A DNA stretch of 64,000 nucleotides from Homarus americanus (GCF_018991925.1 NW_024756914.1:10851303-10915302); one strand, 5' to 3'; numbered from the stretch's first letter, positions 1 to 11,224 are shown. Made by a program: numbers and translations. The notes: generated from the letters alone by a model not told the origin.

Positions 1-704
1 TTACACTGAATGAAAAGATTCCATCTTTATTTTCCCATCTGAAAGAATCACTTGGACGTGCGGTACTGTGGTTCTAAAGGTCATGAGAAGAACACTGTTT
101 TAACCTGTAAAATACAGTAAAGTCTGGAGAGAAAATTATTAATAAACATCCATAAGAATGTGGTTTATCAGCAGTTTATTTTACATATAAAATCGGTAAT
201 TCATATCAGTCTTAAGAAGGACTCATATGTCGCTGCTGGTAATGTTGGTGTTAAGAATCACTCCCAGTAGTAGCAGAAATATTTTTGATCCGTATTCAGC
301 TTTCAAAGGTTTTTGTAGATTTGTTTCTGATATTTCATTTGTAGATAAGAACATTGACTCCCTTAAAACTCTCTATTTGGACCTTATGTGATGATTGATA
401 ACACAACTAATTCAATTTCTATGATGCGCAACACAGGAGAAGTGTTGGACGCACCAGAGCTTCTTAAAAAGGCTGACCAATGTAACAAGTACGAATGTTA
501 ACTTGGTTCATTTTATGTCTTCAGTCGTTTCCTTCCCCACATCTGAAGCTGTTGTCAGTAGTAGATAGTATCATCAACAATAAATCGAGATATAAAGAAC
601 AAGACACCACAGCTGCTGACACACTGACCTTCATTATGGCTCAGCAACAGTAATAAAACTGTTTGAAGAACACTATGCTTAATGTACAGACGAGCTTAAT
701 ATAA
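1..704. other. AT-rich sequence with nothing recognised
   Basis: No long reading frame, inverted repeat, tandem repeat or family motif could be supported on either strand in this stretch. Confidence 0.5.
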
Positions 705-707
705 CAA

Positions 708-1190
708 CACTAGAGCAGGAAGCAAAATTTACCGTATTTGCCGGCACACAAGACACACCACCGCATAAGACGCACCACCACATAAGATGCACCACCACAT
801 AAGACGCACCACCTCATAAGACGCACCACCTCATAAGACGCATACCACCATAAGGCAGCACCACCACATAAGGCAGCACCACCACATAAGGCAGCACCAC
901 CACATAACGCACCACCACATAGGCAGCACCACCACATAAGAACACCACCACATAAGGCGGAGAGCGCCACCACCACACCACATAAGGCAGCACCACATAC
1001 CACATAAGCGCACCACCACATAAGCGCACCACCACATAAGACGCACCACCACATAAGCACCACCACACGCACCACCACATAAGACGCACCACCACATAAG
1101 ACGCACCACCACATAAGACGCACCACCACATAAGACGCACCACCACATAAGACGCACCACCACATAAGACGCACCCCTATTTTATAAGGC
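708..1190. repeat. Minisatellite of about 17-18 bp inside a MITE-like terminus
   Basis: Many head-to-tail copies of a short unit built on cataagacgcaccaccac, with several interrupted or shortened copies in the middle (about 840-1070). The left flank reads accgtatttgccggcacac and the right flank ends gacgcacccctattttat. That flank resembles a MITE terminus, because a similar inverted string (cttatacgccggcaaatac) occurs at about 6970-6995. The tandem unit is simply the part of that terminus following the ccggca string. Three overlapping minus-strand frames are open only because the unit is short and stop-poor; they are not genes. Confidence 0.8.
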
Positions 1191-1461
1191 TATTTTATGG
1201 ATTTTCTTTAGTACGTTTCATCATACAATTATTGAAAGTGATTTTAAAGTTGTTTTGTAGGGTAAAACATATGATTTTGTGCATGTAAATACAATGTACA
1301 GTAAAGCGTCCGATAACAACAGTTCGAGCAACAACTTTTCATATTTAACACCTTAGTTAAATTAGGACCCAGTTCAATTTGCGTCCTTATTTCATTCGTA
1401 TTTACGACCAAAATATAATAAAAATAATATATAAAATTACATTTTCATATACAGTGGTCCC

Positions 1462-1507
1462 TCGGTTAATGAGCACAATCCGTTCCAGCAGGTTGCTCGT
1501 TAACCGA
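1462..1507. repeat. Subterminal 12-bp motifs, 5' end of Tigger
   Basis: One inverted copy (tcggttaatgag, 1462-1473) and one direct copy (ctcgttaaccga, 1496-1507) of the motif that is iterated five times at the other end. The unequal numbers, two against five, make the two ends structurally different. Confidence 0.6.
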
Positions 1508-1707
1508 AACCATTGTTTCAATGGGTTTTTGGGTAATTGGTTCCAGCTCACCAAAAATTACCTAAATTCAACAAAAAAGGTAGAAAAGTTCACTTACTTT
1601 GAGGTGTGTATGTAGAAGGCTCCTCGATGATGATGATGATGTGAATTTGAAGTGGGAGGTGGATGAGAAGGGAGAAGAGAAGGAAGTGGGGGTGGAGGAG
1701 AAGCATT

Positions 1708-1944
1708 TTACTGCTTCTTGGAAGGTGAGTCACCTTCCATGAAAATGTCAGGAACCTCTGGGCTGACAGATTCTCCACCATGAACATCCTCTCTCCTTCT
1801 TGAAGTGGAAGGCTGAGGGATAGCATCTTGTTCCCTCTGCCTTTTACTGAAGAAAGTGTCAATTGTGGTCTGTGGGGCATCTGTACTCCTCACCATTAAC
1901 TTATGTTTAAAGAAGGAGACCACTGAGTCCTCAACATGACACAA
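1708..1944 (-). pseudogene. Out-of-frame C-terminal tail of the Tigger transposase
   Basis: This frame encodes LCHVEDSVVSFFKHKLMVRS and then DAPQTTIDTFFSKRQRE, which reads as a typical C-terminal tail of Tigger-like transposases. It lies directly downstream of the transposase stop and is offset by one base. Reading across the A5 run just upstream (about 1957-1961) in the shifted frame gives a smooth join (KTELTLCHVED), so a single-base change in the homopolymer, real or an assembly error, separates this tail from the rest. Confidence 0.7.
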
Positions 1945-1946
1945 AG

Positions 1947-3467
1947 TTAGTTCAGTTTTTCCACGTCTGGGTGCTTTGAAGCCAGTTCCCTGAACTTCTC
2001 CCAGTGGTAAATCACATCTTTCAACTGTTTAGCTGACATATGGTCATCACTTTCAATTTCCTCCTCACCACTGTCAGCCTCTACCTGTAACATCTCATCC
2101 AGTTGCTTCAAGTCATCAGGAGTAAGTTCCTCCTCATGAGACATCACAAGCTCTTCTACATCATCCTCCTCCACTTCAAGGCCCAATGACTGACCAATGG
2201 ACACAATCTCCTGGTCCAACTCTGGTTCTTTCTCAAATACCTCAAAATCATGGACTACTGATGGCCACAGTGCTTTCCATGAAGAATTGAGGGATCTAGT
2301 GGAGACTTCTTGCCATGAGGACACAATCAATTTTACAGCCTCCAGAATGTTGAATTGTGTCTTCCAGAACTGTGCCAGTGTTGGTTCAGGATCATTGGAA
2401 GTTGCCTGATGACACCTCCTGAACATTTTCTTCATGTGCAACTTCTTGAAGTTGCTGATCACATTCTGGTCCATTGGCTGTATGATTGATGTAGTGTTTG
2501 GAGGCAAAAGCAACACTTTCACAAAGTCAAATTGATACTCCAAATTCCTGGCAAGGTCAGGGTCATGACCAGGAGCATTATCCATGAGGAGAAGAGCCTT
2601 TAAAGGGAGTTTATTGGTGGTTAGGTAGCTCTTGACAGAAGGGCAAAACACAGCCCATTCATTAAAGAGCTGTCTTGTCACCCATGCCTTACGGTTGGAC
2701 TTCCAATAAACTCCAAGCTTTGTTCTTACCACTTTCTGTTGCTTGAACACCCTGGGGTTTTCAGAGTGGTAGACAAGCATAGGCTTCAGTTGGAAATCCC
2801 CTGAAGCATTGGCACCAAGCAATAGAGTGAGACGGTCTTTCATGGGTTTATGCCCAGGTAAATAGGCTTCATCTCTGGTGATGAATGTTCTTTTGGGCAT
2901 CTTTTTCCAGAACAGCCCAGTTTTGTCCACATTGAACACTTGCTGTGGAAGATAATTTTCTTCTTCCATCAGTTTTTTAAATTCATCAAAAAACTTTGCT
3001 GCCCCTTCCTTATCAGCACTAGCAGCTTCACCATGCCTAACAACACTGAAAATGTCACTTCTTTTCTTAAATTTTTTGGACCAGCCTTTGCTGGCCCGAA
3101 AATCTTCAAATTCTGTGCCTGAAGAACCAGGTTGATCTGTCTTTAAATGTTCGTAAATCTCCCTGGCTCTTTCACAAATGAATTCAGTAGAAACTGAATC
3201 ACCTTTCATCTGTTTTTCCCTAATCCAGATGATAAGTAACCTCTCAGTTTCTGCAATTAGGGATCTACTTTTAAACACTCTTGTAGGTTTGTCTCTCACT
3301 TTCACTTCTTTGAATTTTTCTTTCTGTGCAAGAATCGTCGACACAGTTGATATCGACATGCCATATTCATTGCATGACGCATTTGTTCTAATGCCTTGTT
3401 CATGTTTTTTTATGATTTCCTGCTTGGTTTGGATTGAAATAGCTTTTCTTGATCTCTTTGGCCCCAT
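1947..3467 (-). CDS. Tigger/pogo transposase (DDE_1 family)
   Basis: Cut-and-paste transposase of the CENP-B/pogo lineage. The frame is open from 3491, but the start at 3467 (MGPKRSRKAIS) is preferred because it matches the usual start of the family; it gives about 506 residues. Counted from the 3491 codon, residues about 9-60 form the Psq-type helix-turn-helix, about 80-150 the CENP-B/Tc5-type second DNA-binding domain with the motif KGWSKKFKKR, and about 180-400 the RNase H-like catalytic core. The three catalytic aspartates are in NVDKTGLFW (D189), LLLMDNAPGH (D304) and QPMDQNVI (D341). An acidic tail follows (EVEEDDVEELV). The frame stops at 1947-1949, but the natural tail continues in another frame at 1708-1944, so the C-terminus is frameshifted. 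The catalytic core appears intact. It sits alone inside the element. Confidence 0.92.
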   Translation of the reverse strand: MGPKRSRKAISIQTKQEIIKKHEQGIRTNASCNEYGMSISTVSTILAQKEKFKEVKVRDKPTRVFKSRSLIAETERLLIIWIREKQMKGDSVSTEFICERAREIYEHLKTDQPGSSGTEFEDFRASKGWSKKFKKRSDIFSVVRHGEAASADKEGAAKFFDEFKKLMEEENYLPQQVFNVDKTGLFWKKMPKRTFITRDEAYLPGHKPMKDRLTLLLGANASGDFQLKPMLVYHSENPRVFKQQKVVRTKLGVYWKSNRKAWVTRQLFNEWAVFCPSVKSYLTTNKLPLKALLLMDNAPGHDPDLARNLEYQFDFVKVLLLPPNTTSIIQPMDQNVISNFKKLHMKKMFRRCHQATSNDPEPTLAQFWKTQFNILEAVKLIVSSWQEVSTRSLNSSWKALWPSVVHDFEVFEKEPELDQEIVSIGQSLGLEVEEDDVEELVMSHEEELTPDDLKQLDEMLQVEADSGEEEIESDDHMSAKQLKDVIYHWEKFRELASKHPDVEKLN

Positions 3468-3955
3468 GCTGGATTCAAACAATGTCAACAAGTGCTTTTT
3501 AAAGTTAAACTTGTAAATAAAGAATATTTTCTTTAAAATAACACTGCACTGCGCTATATATTCTCAATATGTAAAATAAATTTCAAAATGACCTATAATT
3601 TGCTTGGAAACACAGAAAAAAAACGTTTACGGTAGTTGAAGAGAGTCTCAAGCAAGATGTTACCTCCACTGAAAACAGAGAGAGACTAACGCCTGTTTGC
3701 TGTGTTAAGAGGCTGGATGCCGCGCATTAAACTAGTCACTTTACCTTCAATTATGTTCAATAATTGTTAAAATGACTAAAAAATTTAATATTATACTGTA
3801 CTTTTAAAATTATTGAATAGTATAAACTTCTTGATATTTACTAAAATAGTAAGGAATTTAAGCCCTAGAACCGATTAATGTATTGACGGACTAATACTAC
3901 AGCTGGTTGACCGCCCAGTGCAAGCCAAAACTTGTTGAGGTCGGCTCGTAAGAAA

Positions 3956-4053
3956 CTCGTTAACCGAGGGGTTGCTCGTTAACCGAATTTAAGAATCTTA
4001 TGGGAGGTAACTCGTTAACCGAAATCTCATTAACCGAGGCGCTCGTTAACTGA
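3956..4053. repeat. Subterminal 12-bp motif cluster, 3' end of Tigger
   Basis: Five copies of ctcgttaaccga or one-base variants at 3956-3967, 3975-3986, 4011-4022, 4026-4037 and 4042-4053, the last inside the terminal inverted repeat. Transposase-binding sites of pogo-like elements are often iterated near the ends, so these are plausible binding sites; that role is inferred. Confidence 0.65.
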
Positions 4054-4309
4054 GGGACCACTGTAAATAATAACTAAATCCCAATATGTATAATAAAAAG
4101 AAAAAAATTACTGTAAATAAAATGAAGAGAGCCATGCACAAAGAAGCTGACTGGCTAATGAGTGGTAATCAACAGTCGGAACTTGGCGGGCCTTTTGTTT
4201 TCACACATCTGGAACAGGTGAAAAACTTTCTCAAGTTTCTTACAGCATTTTTGCATCCCTATTCAACAAGAGCAAGAGAGCAAGTGATGGTAGTGTTGGT
4301 TCAAACACT

Positions 4310-4402
4310 AACAAAGTGTTTAAGCTTAGTCGAGAAACTAGATGTGTTAAAACGATATGAAAAAGGTGAGAGGTGTGTGGATATTATATGCAGCAAGCAA
4401 TG
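4310..4402 (+). pseudogene. Fragment of a Tigger-like N-terminal helix-turn-helix
   Basis: Within a 114-residue open frame (4086-4430), residues encoded at about 4325-4390 read KLDVLKRYEKGERCVDI, which resembles the first helices of the Psq/CENP-B-type DNA-binding domain of invertebrate Tigger transposases. The rest of the frame has no recognisable similarity. It is probably a relic of a second element and unrelated to the intact one next to it. Confidence 0.45.
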
Positions 4403-4689
4403 TACATATTTTCTGAAGTGGATCCATTAACAGAACAAAGCATTAAAATTTAAATAAACACAAATGACCTCTACATAAAGATGTATAATGAGAAAAGAAA
4501 GCAGCTGTGCAAGGTTCTTTAGACAGCTTTATTATTTGAAGGCCTAAACCATCAACTTCAGCTACACCATCAAATTCAGCATCATAAGCAGCTTCAAAAA
4601 TCAACTTCAGGTTTAGTAACAGTTTCAGCAACAGCTTTATGGAAAGCTACAGCTTCAGCCAGAGCTGAACCTGATGAGTAGATATTTTG

Positions 4690-4950
4690 TTTTACATTTG
4701 TAAATATTATTTTAAACATATATGAACAGTAAATAAGTGTTGCTTTCATATTCACATGTAGAGAAATGACGACATGTTTTCACATGTACGCACTTACTGT
4801 TCACACGTTGGCATTCCCAATCGTCTCGCTTTATTTCTTTACCATTAGTGGTTAGCTACTTCTAGTGTTCCATTTATTAACATTAAATAACATTACTTAA
4901 AACTTACACACAGTTATTAATTTTTTAAATTAAGTTCACTAGTGTTAGGT
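4690..4950 (+). repeat. Dispersed repeat, copy 1
   Basis: Shares the strings agtaaataagtgttgctttc, accattagtggttagctact and gttccatttattaa with copies at 5925-6170 (same orientation) and 13085-13335 (inverted). The downstream part of this family (caaccagggtcttattttc) appears at about 5690-5770, so copy 1 seems split by foreign sequence at about 4950-5685. The family is unnamed here. Confidence 0.7.
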
Positions 4951-5683
4951 TTTAAATGCAAGAAAGTGGTTTTCTTACCGAAGGACTCAGATACCTTCAC
5001 ACTGATTACTCACCCAGGAGATTATGGTGTATCACTACATAGAATTTCACTCTGCTTCTGGCATTCAATGCGTTGTGTACTTGATAAATGATGATTTAAT
5101 GAATTCCATTAACTTCCAACATCCATTTAAGTTATTGGTTATACTTTGTCATAACCAATCAGTCATTACATTTGGTAGTAGTAATAATAATAGAGGGATC
5201 ACAGATACGGGCAGATGATTGCACTTACGTTTATTTGGCACAATTCCATACACTGGACTTATAATTTGCATGGATAGGTCAGTCACTCACATTCGCGCGC
5301 CACAGTACCGTAAGTTATAAGGGAGAGTTTGTCAACCTGGAGAATTAATCGTTTAGATCTACCGTATTAGGCCGGCCTGGAGGGCTCTTGTAGCAAACAG
5401 GCCCTCACCATTGATCACTTCCTTTACAGGATGTGTTAACTTGTCGCTGGACTTAACAACAATCTCGGGGATTTGCACACAGATTCGTAGCACTGGTAGG
5501 ACTGTATGGCCCCTGTTCTAAATCCGCGGAGCAGGAGGTCTTCTATAACCCAAGGTCTAAAGCCCACTGGCTAAAATGTGGTTGTGAGGCGTGAGATGAC
5601 CCCTATCGGCTGGCCGGGTACCTTATCTCTACCTAAACAAACATTTGGGATGGGTTGTGCGGGAGGCCCAATGCAACCCATGA

Positions 5684-5770
5684 CAACAGCTACAACCAGG
5701 GTCTTATTTTCTTCAGTTTCTTATGTAGAACCATCGTCACTCACAAAAACAATGCCGTCTCTTATCCTCT
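5684..5770 (+). repeat. Dispersed repeat, downstream part of copy 1
   Basis: Matches the end of the copies at 6070-6170 and 13085-13120 (inverted): acaaccagggtcttattttc followed by a gtagaaccatcgtc-like string and then caatgccgtctcttatcctc. Short coding-like frames over it are not supported as genes. Confidence 0.6.
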
Positions 5771-5924
5771 TGTGTGTTTTAATATTCTACATATTATTAA
5801 TGAATTACTGTATATTGTTCATTTCACATATATAAAGATTAATTCAATCAAGTACATATTCAGTAATAAACAATAATGAATCTTTTGTACATATTCTTAA
5901 AAAGATAAATGACGCGGTATCCTT

Positions 5925-6170
5925 AACTGTGCACATATATGTTGGCGCTACCAATCCATCTCTATTTCTTTTCTTTACCATTAGTGGTTAGCTACTTCCA
6001 TTGTTCCATTTTTAACATTAAATGATACTTAAAACATATATATTCATTTTTTTTTTTACATTTATTTTACTAGTTACAACCAGGGTCTTATTTTCTTCAT
6101 TTTCTCGTGTAGAACTATCGTCCCGGACTCCCGGCTGTAAACACAAACGAAACAATGGCGTCCCATCTCC
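5925..6170 (+). repeat. Dispersed repeat, copy 2
   Basis: Contiguous version of the family: accattagtggttagctact, gttccatttttaacatt, then caaccagggtcttattttc and a cgtcccatctcctcttgtg end. It shows that the two separated halves of copy 1 belong together. Confidence 0.65.
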
Positions 6171-7330
6171 TCTTGTGTGACCATATTATTATTCATTTAT
6201 ATTGTATAAAGTGCGTTCAGAACCATTATTTAAAGAACATAGTTTGCAATTTTCATTAATTGTATTGTTTTTGGGGAGGAAAAGAGGGTAAAAAGCCATA
6301 CAAAAGATATGAAAAGGTCACACTTGGGAACGCATCTCATTAGTATAGTAACATTATACTAACCCAACTCTACCTCTGATCAGAGCAGCTGTGTGACTTA
6401 TTTATATTTTGGTCAAGAGAATTACCAACAGGATGTGAAACCTTTTATTTTTAGCTGTGATATTTTTGTTACCACGATCGGCCACCAGGGTGTAGCACCA
6501 TCGCTATTGTTTTGCCGTCATCGACACATTGCAAATGGCTGACTGGCGGCTGAACTTTCTGTTAACATTTCTTTAATCTTTCTCGGGTCATTTTTCATTT
6601 AGATTATAAACAAATGTTTCTTAAAGGTAATACAGTCATTAAATAATGTAAGACATGTATCTGGTGTGGGTTATGTATGAAGGAGGTACAGTCAGATGTT
6701 GTGAGCTTCCCTCTGCCGTTAAGCCTTTATTTACGTCTTCAGTAAATTTGCCGTAAGTTTGTGATAATAGATTGTGATAATTTGTCTTGTTTTTCAGTAT
6801 TTTATTACTAATAATATTATTAGTAACAAAATTTTTGTGCTTGGTGAACTACTGCTCGTCCCAGACTTCCCAGCTAGGCACCTCCACCTATGGCGCCCGG
6901 CCTCCCATCCGTAATACGAGCGCATTAGACGCAGGGTAATTTGGGATAAAATACATTGAAAAAAAAAGCGTCTTATACGCCGGCAAATACAGTACAGGTA
7001 CCTCAGTTGTAATTTCAAAGAAAATGTCTGCCTCGAATGAAGAACTTCCTTGCAACAAATAAATGCTATTATGTGTAGCTGTTAATATTATTTCTATAAT
7101 TGTAGGTTAACTAGCTTTGATTAATATACACATTACATATTTTTTTCATAAAGTTTTATTTCTCTATTGTAGATCACCGAGCTAAGCTTTGATTTCTTTT
7201 CAAAATAAAGTTTGTATTAAAAAACTGTGTATGTCATTATGATAACTAAACCTTGTTATTAATGTAAACTAGTGCATTAAAAATCAAACAGACTCAACTT
7301 GAAAACTTACAGATCGCAAACAAATTAGAA
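6171..7330. other. AT-rich interval, no gene seen
   Basis: Contains a MITE-like end at about 6960-7000 (gcgtcttatacgccggcaaa) related to the flank of the minisatellite at 0.7-1.2 kb. No supported coding region. Confidence 0.45.
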
Positions 7331-7334
7331 ATCT

Positions 7335-7760
7335 GTGTCAGCGGACTTGCTCTGCAGGTGTCTTCCCTCTACAGCACTGGCGAGTGGCATGGAGAAACTA
7401 GCACAGGGTTTGGAGCACAATAATGACTGTGTAGCAGTGTTAGTTTGGCCAAATGCTGATGGGATGGACACACCTCGATTGTTAGTGATTGAAAAATATA
7501 ATAAAGCCAGGTGTTCTAAGGGTTAACACATCTTCCTGTGGAGTACGAGGCACAGAGGTGTAAAGAAAACCCTGAAGAAGAAATGTTTGGCAGAAGACAG
7601 TAAAGTGGTGTTACTTTTGGGTAACCGTTTTGCTCATCCTCCGGCTGAGGGGCTAGTTAGTAGTGTATGCCAAAGCTATGGCCAATTTTGATGGTAAAAT
7701 ACAGGACTTTCAGAAGAACTATAGTAAAAAGGATAAATTTATAGTATGTGTGTAAGATGT
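7335..7760 (+). pseudogene. Degraded Tigger/jerky-type transposase fragment
   Basis: Translation in shifting frames gives pieces in the order expected from the catalytic domain of Tigger-like transposases. They are LPSTALASGMEK (7365-7400), a VLVWPNADGMD strand, LLVIEKYNKARCSKG ending at 7523, then LPVEYEA at about 7533 and AHPPAEGLVSS at about 7630-7670. Known members have the same succession (tLASgnEKsApG, LLVIGKykkPRCFK, AHPPAEELV). Stops and frame changes occur between pieces and the first catalytic motif is missing, so it is dead. It differs in sequence from the transposase at 1947-3467, so it is a second Tigger lineage. Confidence 0.65.
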
Positions 7761-8489
7761 GTTTCAGGAGTTGAATTTACTTTGATTGTTTCGCAGTAAA
7801 AATGTGAGGATTCAGGTTAAGGTCCGAAACACATTATTCGAGACTGGGTTGTTTCTGGGATTTGAAATTTTGAGCTTTGTACGATTGCTCCTTGTACTTT
7901 AACAGTCAACGTGTGAGGTGACACCACAGAGAGAGAGGCAGTGCAGATCAGAGCAAGCACACAGATCTGACCCTTACCAGCTCTCCGTTTGGAGGGAAGA
8001 GAAGAACAGGATAGGGGCTGACCGTTAGAGCGGCAGCAGAAGTTAGTAAACCCTGTCAACCTACCACATCCTTCCACCACCCAAGACGAGTGAGCTTTTC
8101 AGACGTAGTGGCTAAGAGAGCTCTCAAACATCTGCAGTACGAGTGGACTGTTCCAGAAAAGCTGCCGGCTACACGATCGGATGAGGAGCTACGGGTGCTG
8201 TAGGTGGGAGTCGTGAGGAGCAGAGGACCGCGAATGTGGACGGGAAGCCGTTGACTCCCGATGGTTGTGAAGGAGCTGCTACTACGAGTGGTTGGGGGAG
8301 GTGCAGGTGTTGGTGTGCTGCTGATGTTCCTCAGTGATCAGACCAGGGACCTACCGACCTCTCCACTGTTGATGCATTTTATGAACCTTGTTTCTTTGTT
8401 CATCCTCCCAAATCTGATCAGTGTCGCAGCAAGAGTCAGGTCTCACAATAAATACAGCATTGTGCCGACCCCAGATACTACCTAAGTGG

Positions 8490-8835
8490 ATAATCCACCA
8501 CAAAGAGGAAGCAAGATAAAGTTTTAAGTGAAATAAGTGATTTAGTTGATTTGGCCAAAGGTAAAACTGAAATGTCAGAAAGTGAAATAAGTGAGTGGAC
8601 TGAAGTTGATAATGACGTGCCAGTGAGTCTCATGTAGAATACCGACGAGACGCAGAGATGAATCGTGCAAATGCTGTTGCTGAAGAGGAAAGTGTCGTAT
8701 CTTTTACTGAACAACAACCTTTTTCCCAGCCTAACCTTCTTTTGCAGAAAAGACGAAGGACCTGTAAGCACTGTCATCAAAACTTTGTTCACAAAAGCGG
8801 CAGAAAAGTGTGCTAGCATCCCTTCAGCTCCTCAA
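8490..8835 (+). other. Possible degraded coding tail before the minisatellite
   Basis: A frame reads SESEISEWTEVDNDVP and, after a break, EEESVVSFTEQQPFSQPN and CKHCHQNFVHKSGRKVC before running into the minisatellite. The acidic SES-EW-D string is like the C-terminal tail of Tigger transposases and the Cys pattern looks like a small metal-binding motif, but neither can be assigned. It may be the host sequence in which the minisatellite arose. Confidence 0.3.
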
Positions 8836-11224
8836 GTATGCCTAGTTCTCCTCAGTCAACCACCTCAGGTTATGCCTAGTTCTCTTCAGTCATCCACCTC
8901 AGGTTATGCCTACTTCTCCTCAGTCATCCACCTCAGGTTATGCCTAGTTCTCTTCAGTCATCCACCTCAGGTTATGCCTAATTCTCCTCAGTCAACCACC
9001 TCAGGTTATGCCTAGTTTTCCTCAGTCAACCACCTCAGGTTATGCCTAGTTCTCCTCAGTCAACCACCTCAGGTTATGCCTAGTTCTCTTCAGTCATCCA
9101 CCTCAGGTTATGCCTAGTCAGTCAACCTGCCTAGTTCTTCAGTCAACCACCATCCACCTCAGTTATGCCTAGTTCTTCAGCCTATGCCTCTTCAGTCATC
9201 CACCTCAGGTTATGCCTAGTTCTTCAGTCAACCACCCCAGGTTATGCCTAGTTCTTCAGTCATCCACCTCAGGTTATGCCTAGTTCTTCAGTCACCACCT
9301 CAGGTTATGCCTAGTTCTTCAGTCATCCACCTCAGGTTATGCCTAGTTCTTCAGTCATCCACCTCAGGTTATGCCTAGTTCTTCAGTCATCCACCTCAGG
9401 TTATGCCTAGTTCTTCAGTCATCACCTCAGGTTATGCCTAGTTCTTCAGTCATCCACCTCAGGTTATCCACCTCAGGTTATAGCCTAGTTCTTCAGTCAT
9501 CCACCTCAGGTTATGCCTAGTTCTTCAGTCAACCACCTCAGGTTATGCCTAATTCTTCAGTCATCCACCTCAGGTTATGCCTAGCTCTTCAGTCATTCAC
9601 CTCAGGTTATGCCTAGTTCTTCAGTCATCCACCTCAGGTTATGCCTAATTCTTCAGTCAACTACCTCAGGTTATGCCTAGTTCTTCAGTCATCCACCTCA
9701 GGTTATGCCTAGTTCTTCAGTCAACCACCTCAGGTTATGCCTAGTTCTTCAGTCATCCACCTCAGGTTATGCCTAGTTCTTCAGTCAACCACCTCAGGTT
9801 ATGCCTAGTTCTTCAGTCATCCACCTCAGGTTATGCCTAGTTCTTCAGTCATCCACCTCAGGTTATGCCTAGTTCTTCAGTCATCCACCTTAGGTTATGC
9901 CTAGTTCTTCAGTCATCCACCTCAGGTTATGCCTAGTTCTTCAGTCATCCACCTCAGGTTATGCCTAGTTCTTCAGTCATCCACCTCAGGTTATGCCTAG
10001 TTCTTCAGTCAACCACTTCAGGTTATGCCTAGTTCTTCAGTCATCCACCTCAGGTTATGCCTAGTTCTTCAGTCATCCACCTCAGGTTATGCCAAGTTCT
10101 TCAGTCATCCACCTCAGGTTATGCCTAGTTCTTCAGTCATCCACCTCAGGTTATGCCTAGTTCTTCAGTCATCCACCTCAGGTTATGCCTAGTTCTTCAG
10201 TCAACCACCTCAGGTTATGCCTAGTTCTTCAGTCAACCACCTCAGGTTATGCCTAGTTCTTCAGTCATCCACCTCAGGTTATGCCTAGTTCTTCAGTCAT
10301 CAGGTTATGCCTAGTTCTTCAGTCATCAGTCACCTCAGGTTATGCCTGGTTCTTCAGTCATCCACCTCAGGTTATGCCTAGTTCTTCAGTCATCCACCTC
10401 AGGTTATGCCTAGTTCTTCAGTCATCCACCTCAGGTTATGCCTAGTTCTCCTCAGTCAACCACCTCAGGTTATGCCTAATTCTCCTCAGTCAACCACCTC
10501 AGGTTATGCCTAGTTCTCCTCAGTCATCCACCTCAGGTTATGCCTAGTTCTTGTCATCCACCTCAGGTTATGCCTAGTTCTTCAGTCATCCACCTCAGGT
10601 TATGCCTAGTTCTTCAGTCATCCACCTCAGGTTATGCCTAGTTCTTCAGTCATCCACCTCAGGTTATGCCTAGTTCTTCAGTCATCCACCTCAGGTTATG
10701 CCTAGTTCTTCAGTCATCCACCTCGGGTTATGCCTAGTTCTTCAGTTCTTCAGTCATCCACCTCAGGTTATGCCTAGTTCTTCAGTCATCCACCTCAGGT
10801 TATGCCTAGTTCTCCTCAGTCAACCACCTCAGGTTATGCCTAATTCTCCTCAGTCAACCACCTCAGGTTATGCCTAGTTCTCCTCAGTCATCCACCTCAG
10901 GTTATGCCTAGTTCTTCAGTCATCCACCTCAGGTTATGCCTAGTTCTTCAGTCATCCACCTCAGGTTATGCCTAGTTCTCCTCAGTCAACCACCTCAGGT
11001 TATGCCTAGTTCTCCTCAGTCATCCACCTCCAGGTTATGCCTAGTTCTCCTCAGTCATCCACCTCAGGTTATGCCTAGTTCTTCAGTCATCCACCTCAGG
11101 TTATGCCTAGTTCTTCAGTCATCCACCTCAGGTTATGCCTAGTTCTTCAGTCATCCACCTCAGGTTATGCCTAGTTCTTCAGTCATCCACCTCAGGTTAT
11201 GCCTAGTTCTTCAGTCATCCACTG
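8836..11224 (+). repeat. Minisatellite, unit 32 or 34 bp, about 2.4 kb
   Basis: Roughly 70 tandem copies of a unit containing caggttatgcctagttc followed by ttcagtcatccacct (32 bp) or by tcctcagtcaaccacct (34 bp, ctcctcag replacing cttcag). The longer variant is clustered at both edges (8840-9070 and 10440-11050) and the shorter one fills the middle, as expected from homogenisation outward from the centre. Neither length is a multiple of three and the unit contains tag, so open frames over it are accidental. An inverted block of the same family is at 58628-59527. Confidence 0.95.

Larger units (their letters stand above)
1452..4063 (-). mobile_element. Tigger/pogo-like DNA transposon, nearly complete
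   Basis: A 2612-bp element begins cagtggtccctcggttaatg and ends with the inverse form gttaactgagggaccactg. It is flanked on both sides by TA (1450-1451 and 4064-4065), the usual target duplication of Tc1/mariner-pogo elements. It carries one long minus-strand transposase frame that fills most of the interior. Both ends hold copies of a 12-bp motif (see the separate repeat entries). Terminal repeats, target site and transposase family all agree on a Tigger-type element. The only obvious lesion is a one-base frameshift near the transposase C-terminus, which suggests a fairly recent insertion. Confidence 0.95.

Noticed and set aside
708..1174. Overlapping minus-strand frames of 110-154 codons
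   Set aside because: Pure minisatellite translation (WWCVLCGG), with no start, splice or domain context.
8836..11224. CRISPR-like regular repeat array
   Set aside because: The whole unit repeats with no unique spacers, in an evidently eukaryotic context; it is a minisatellite.
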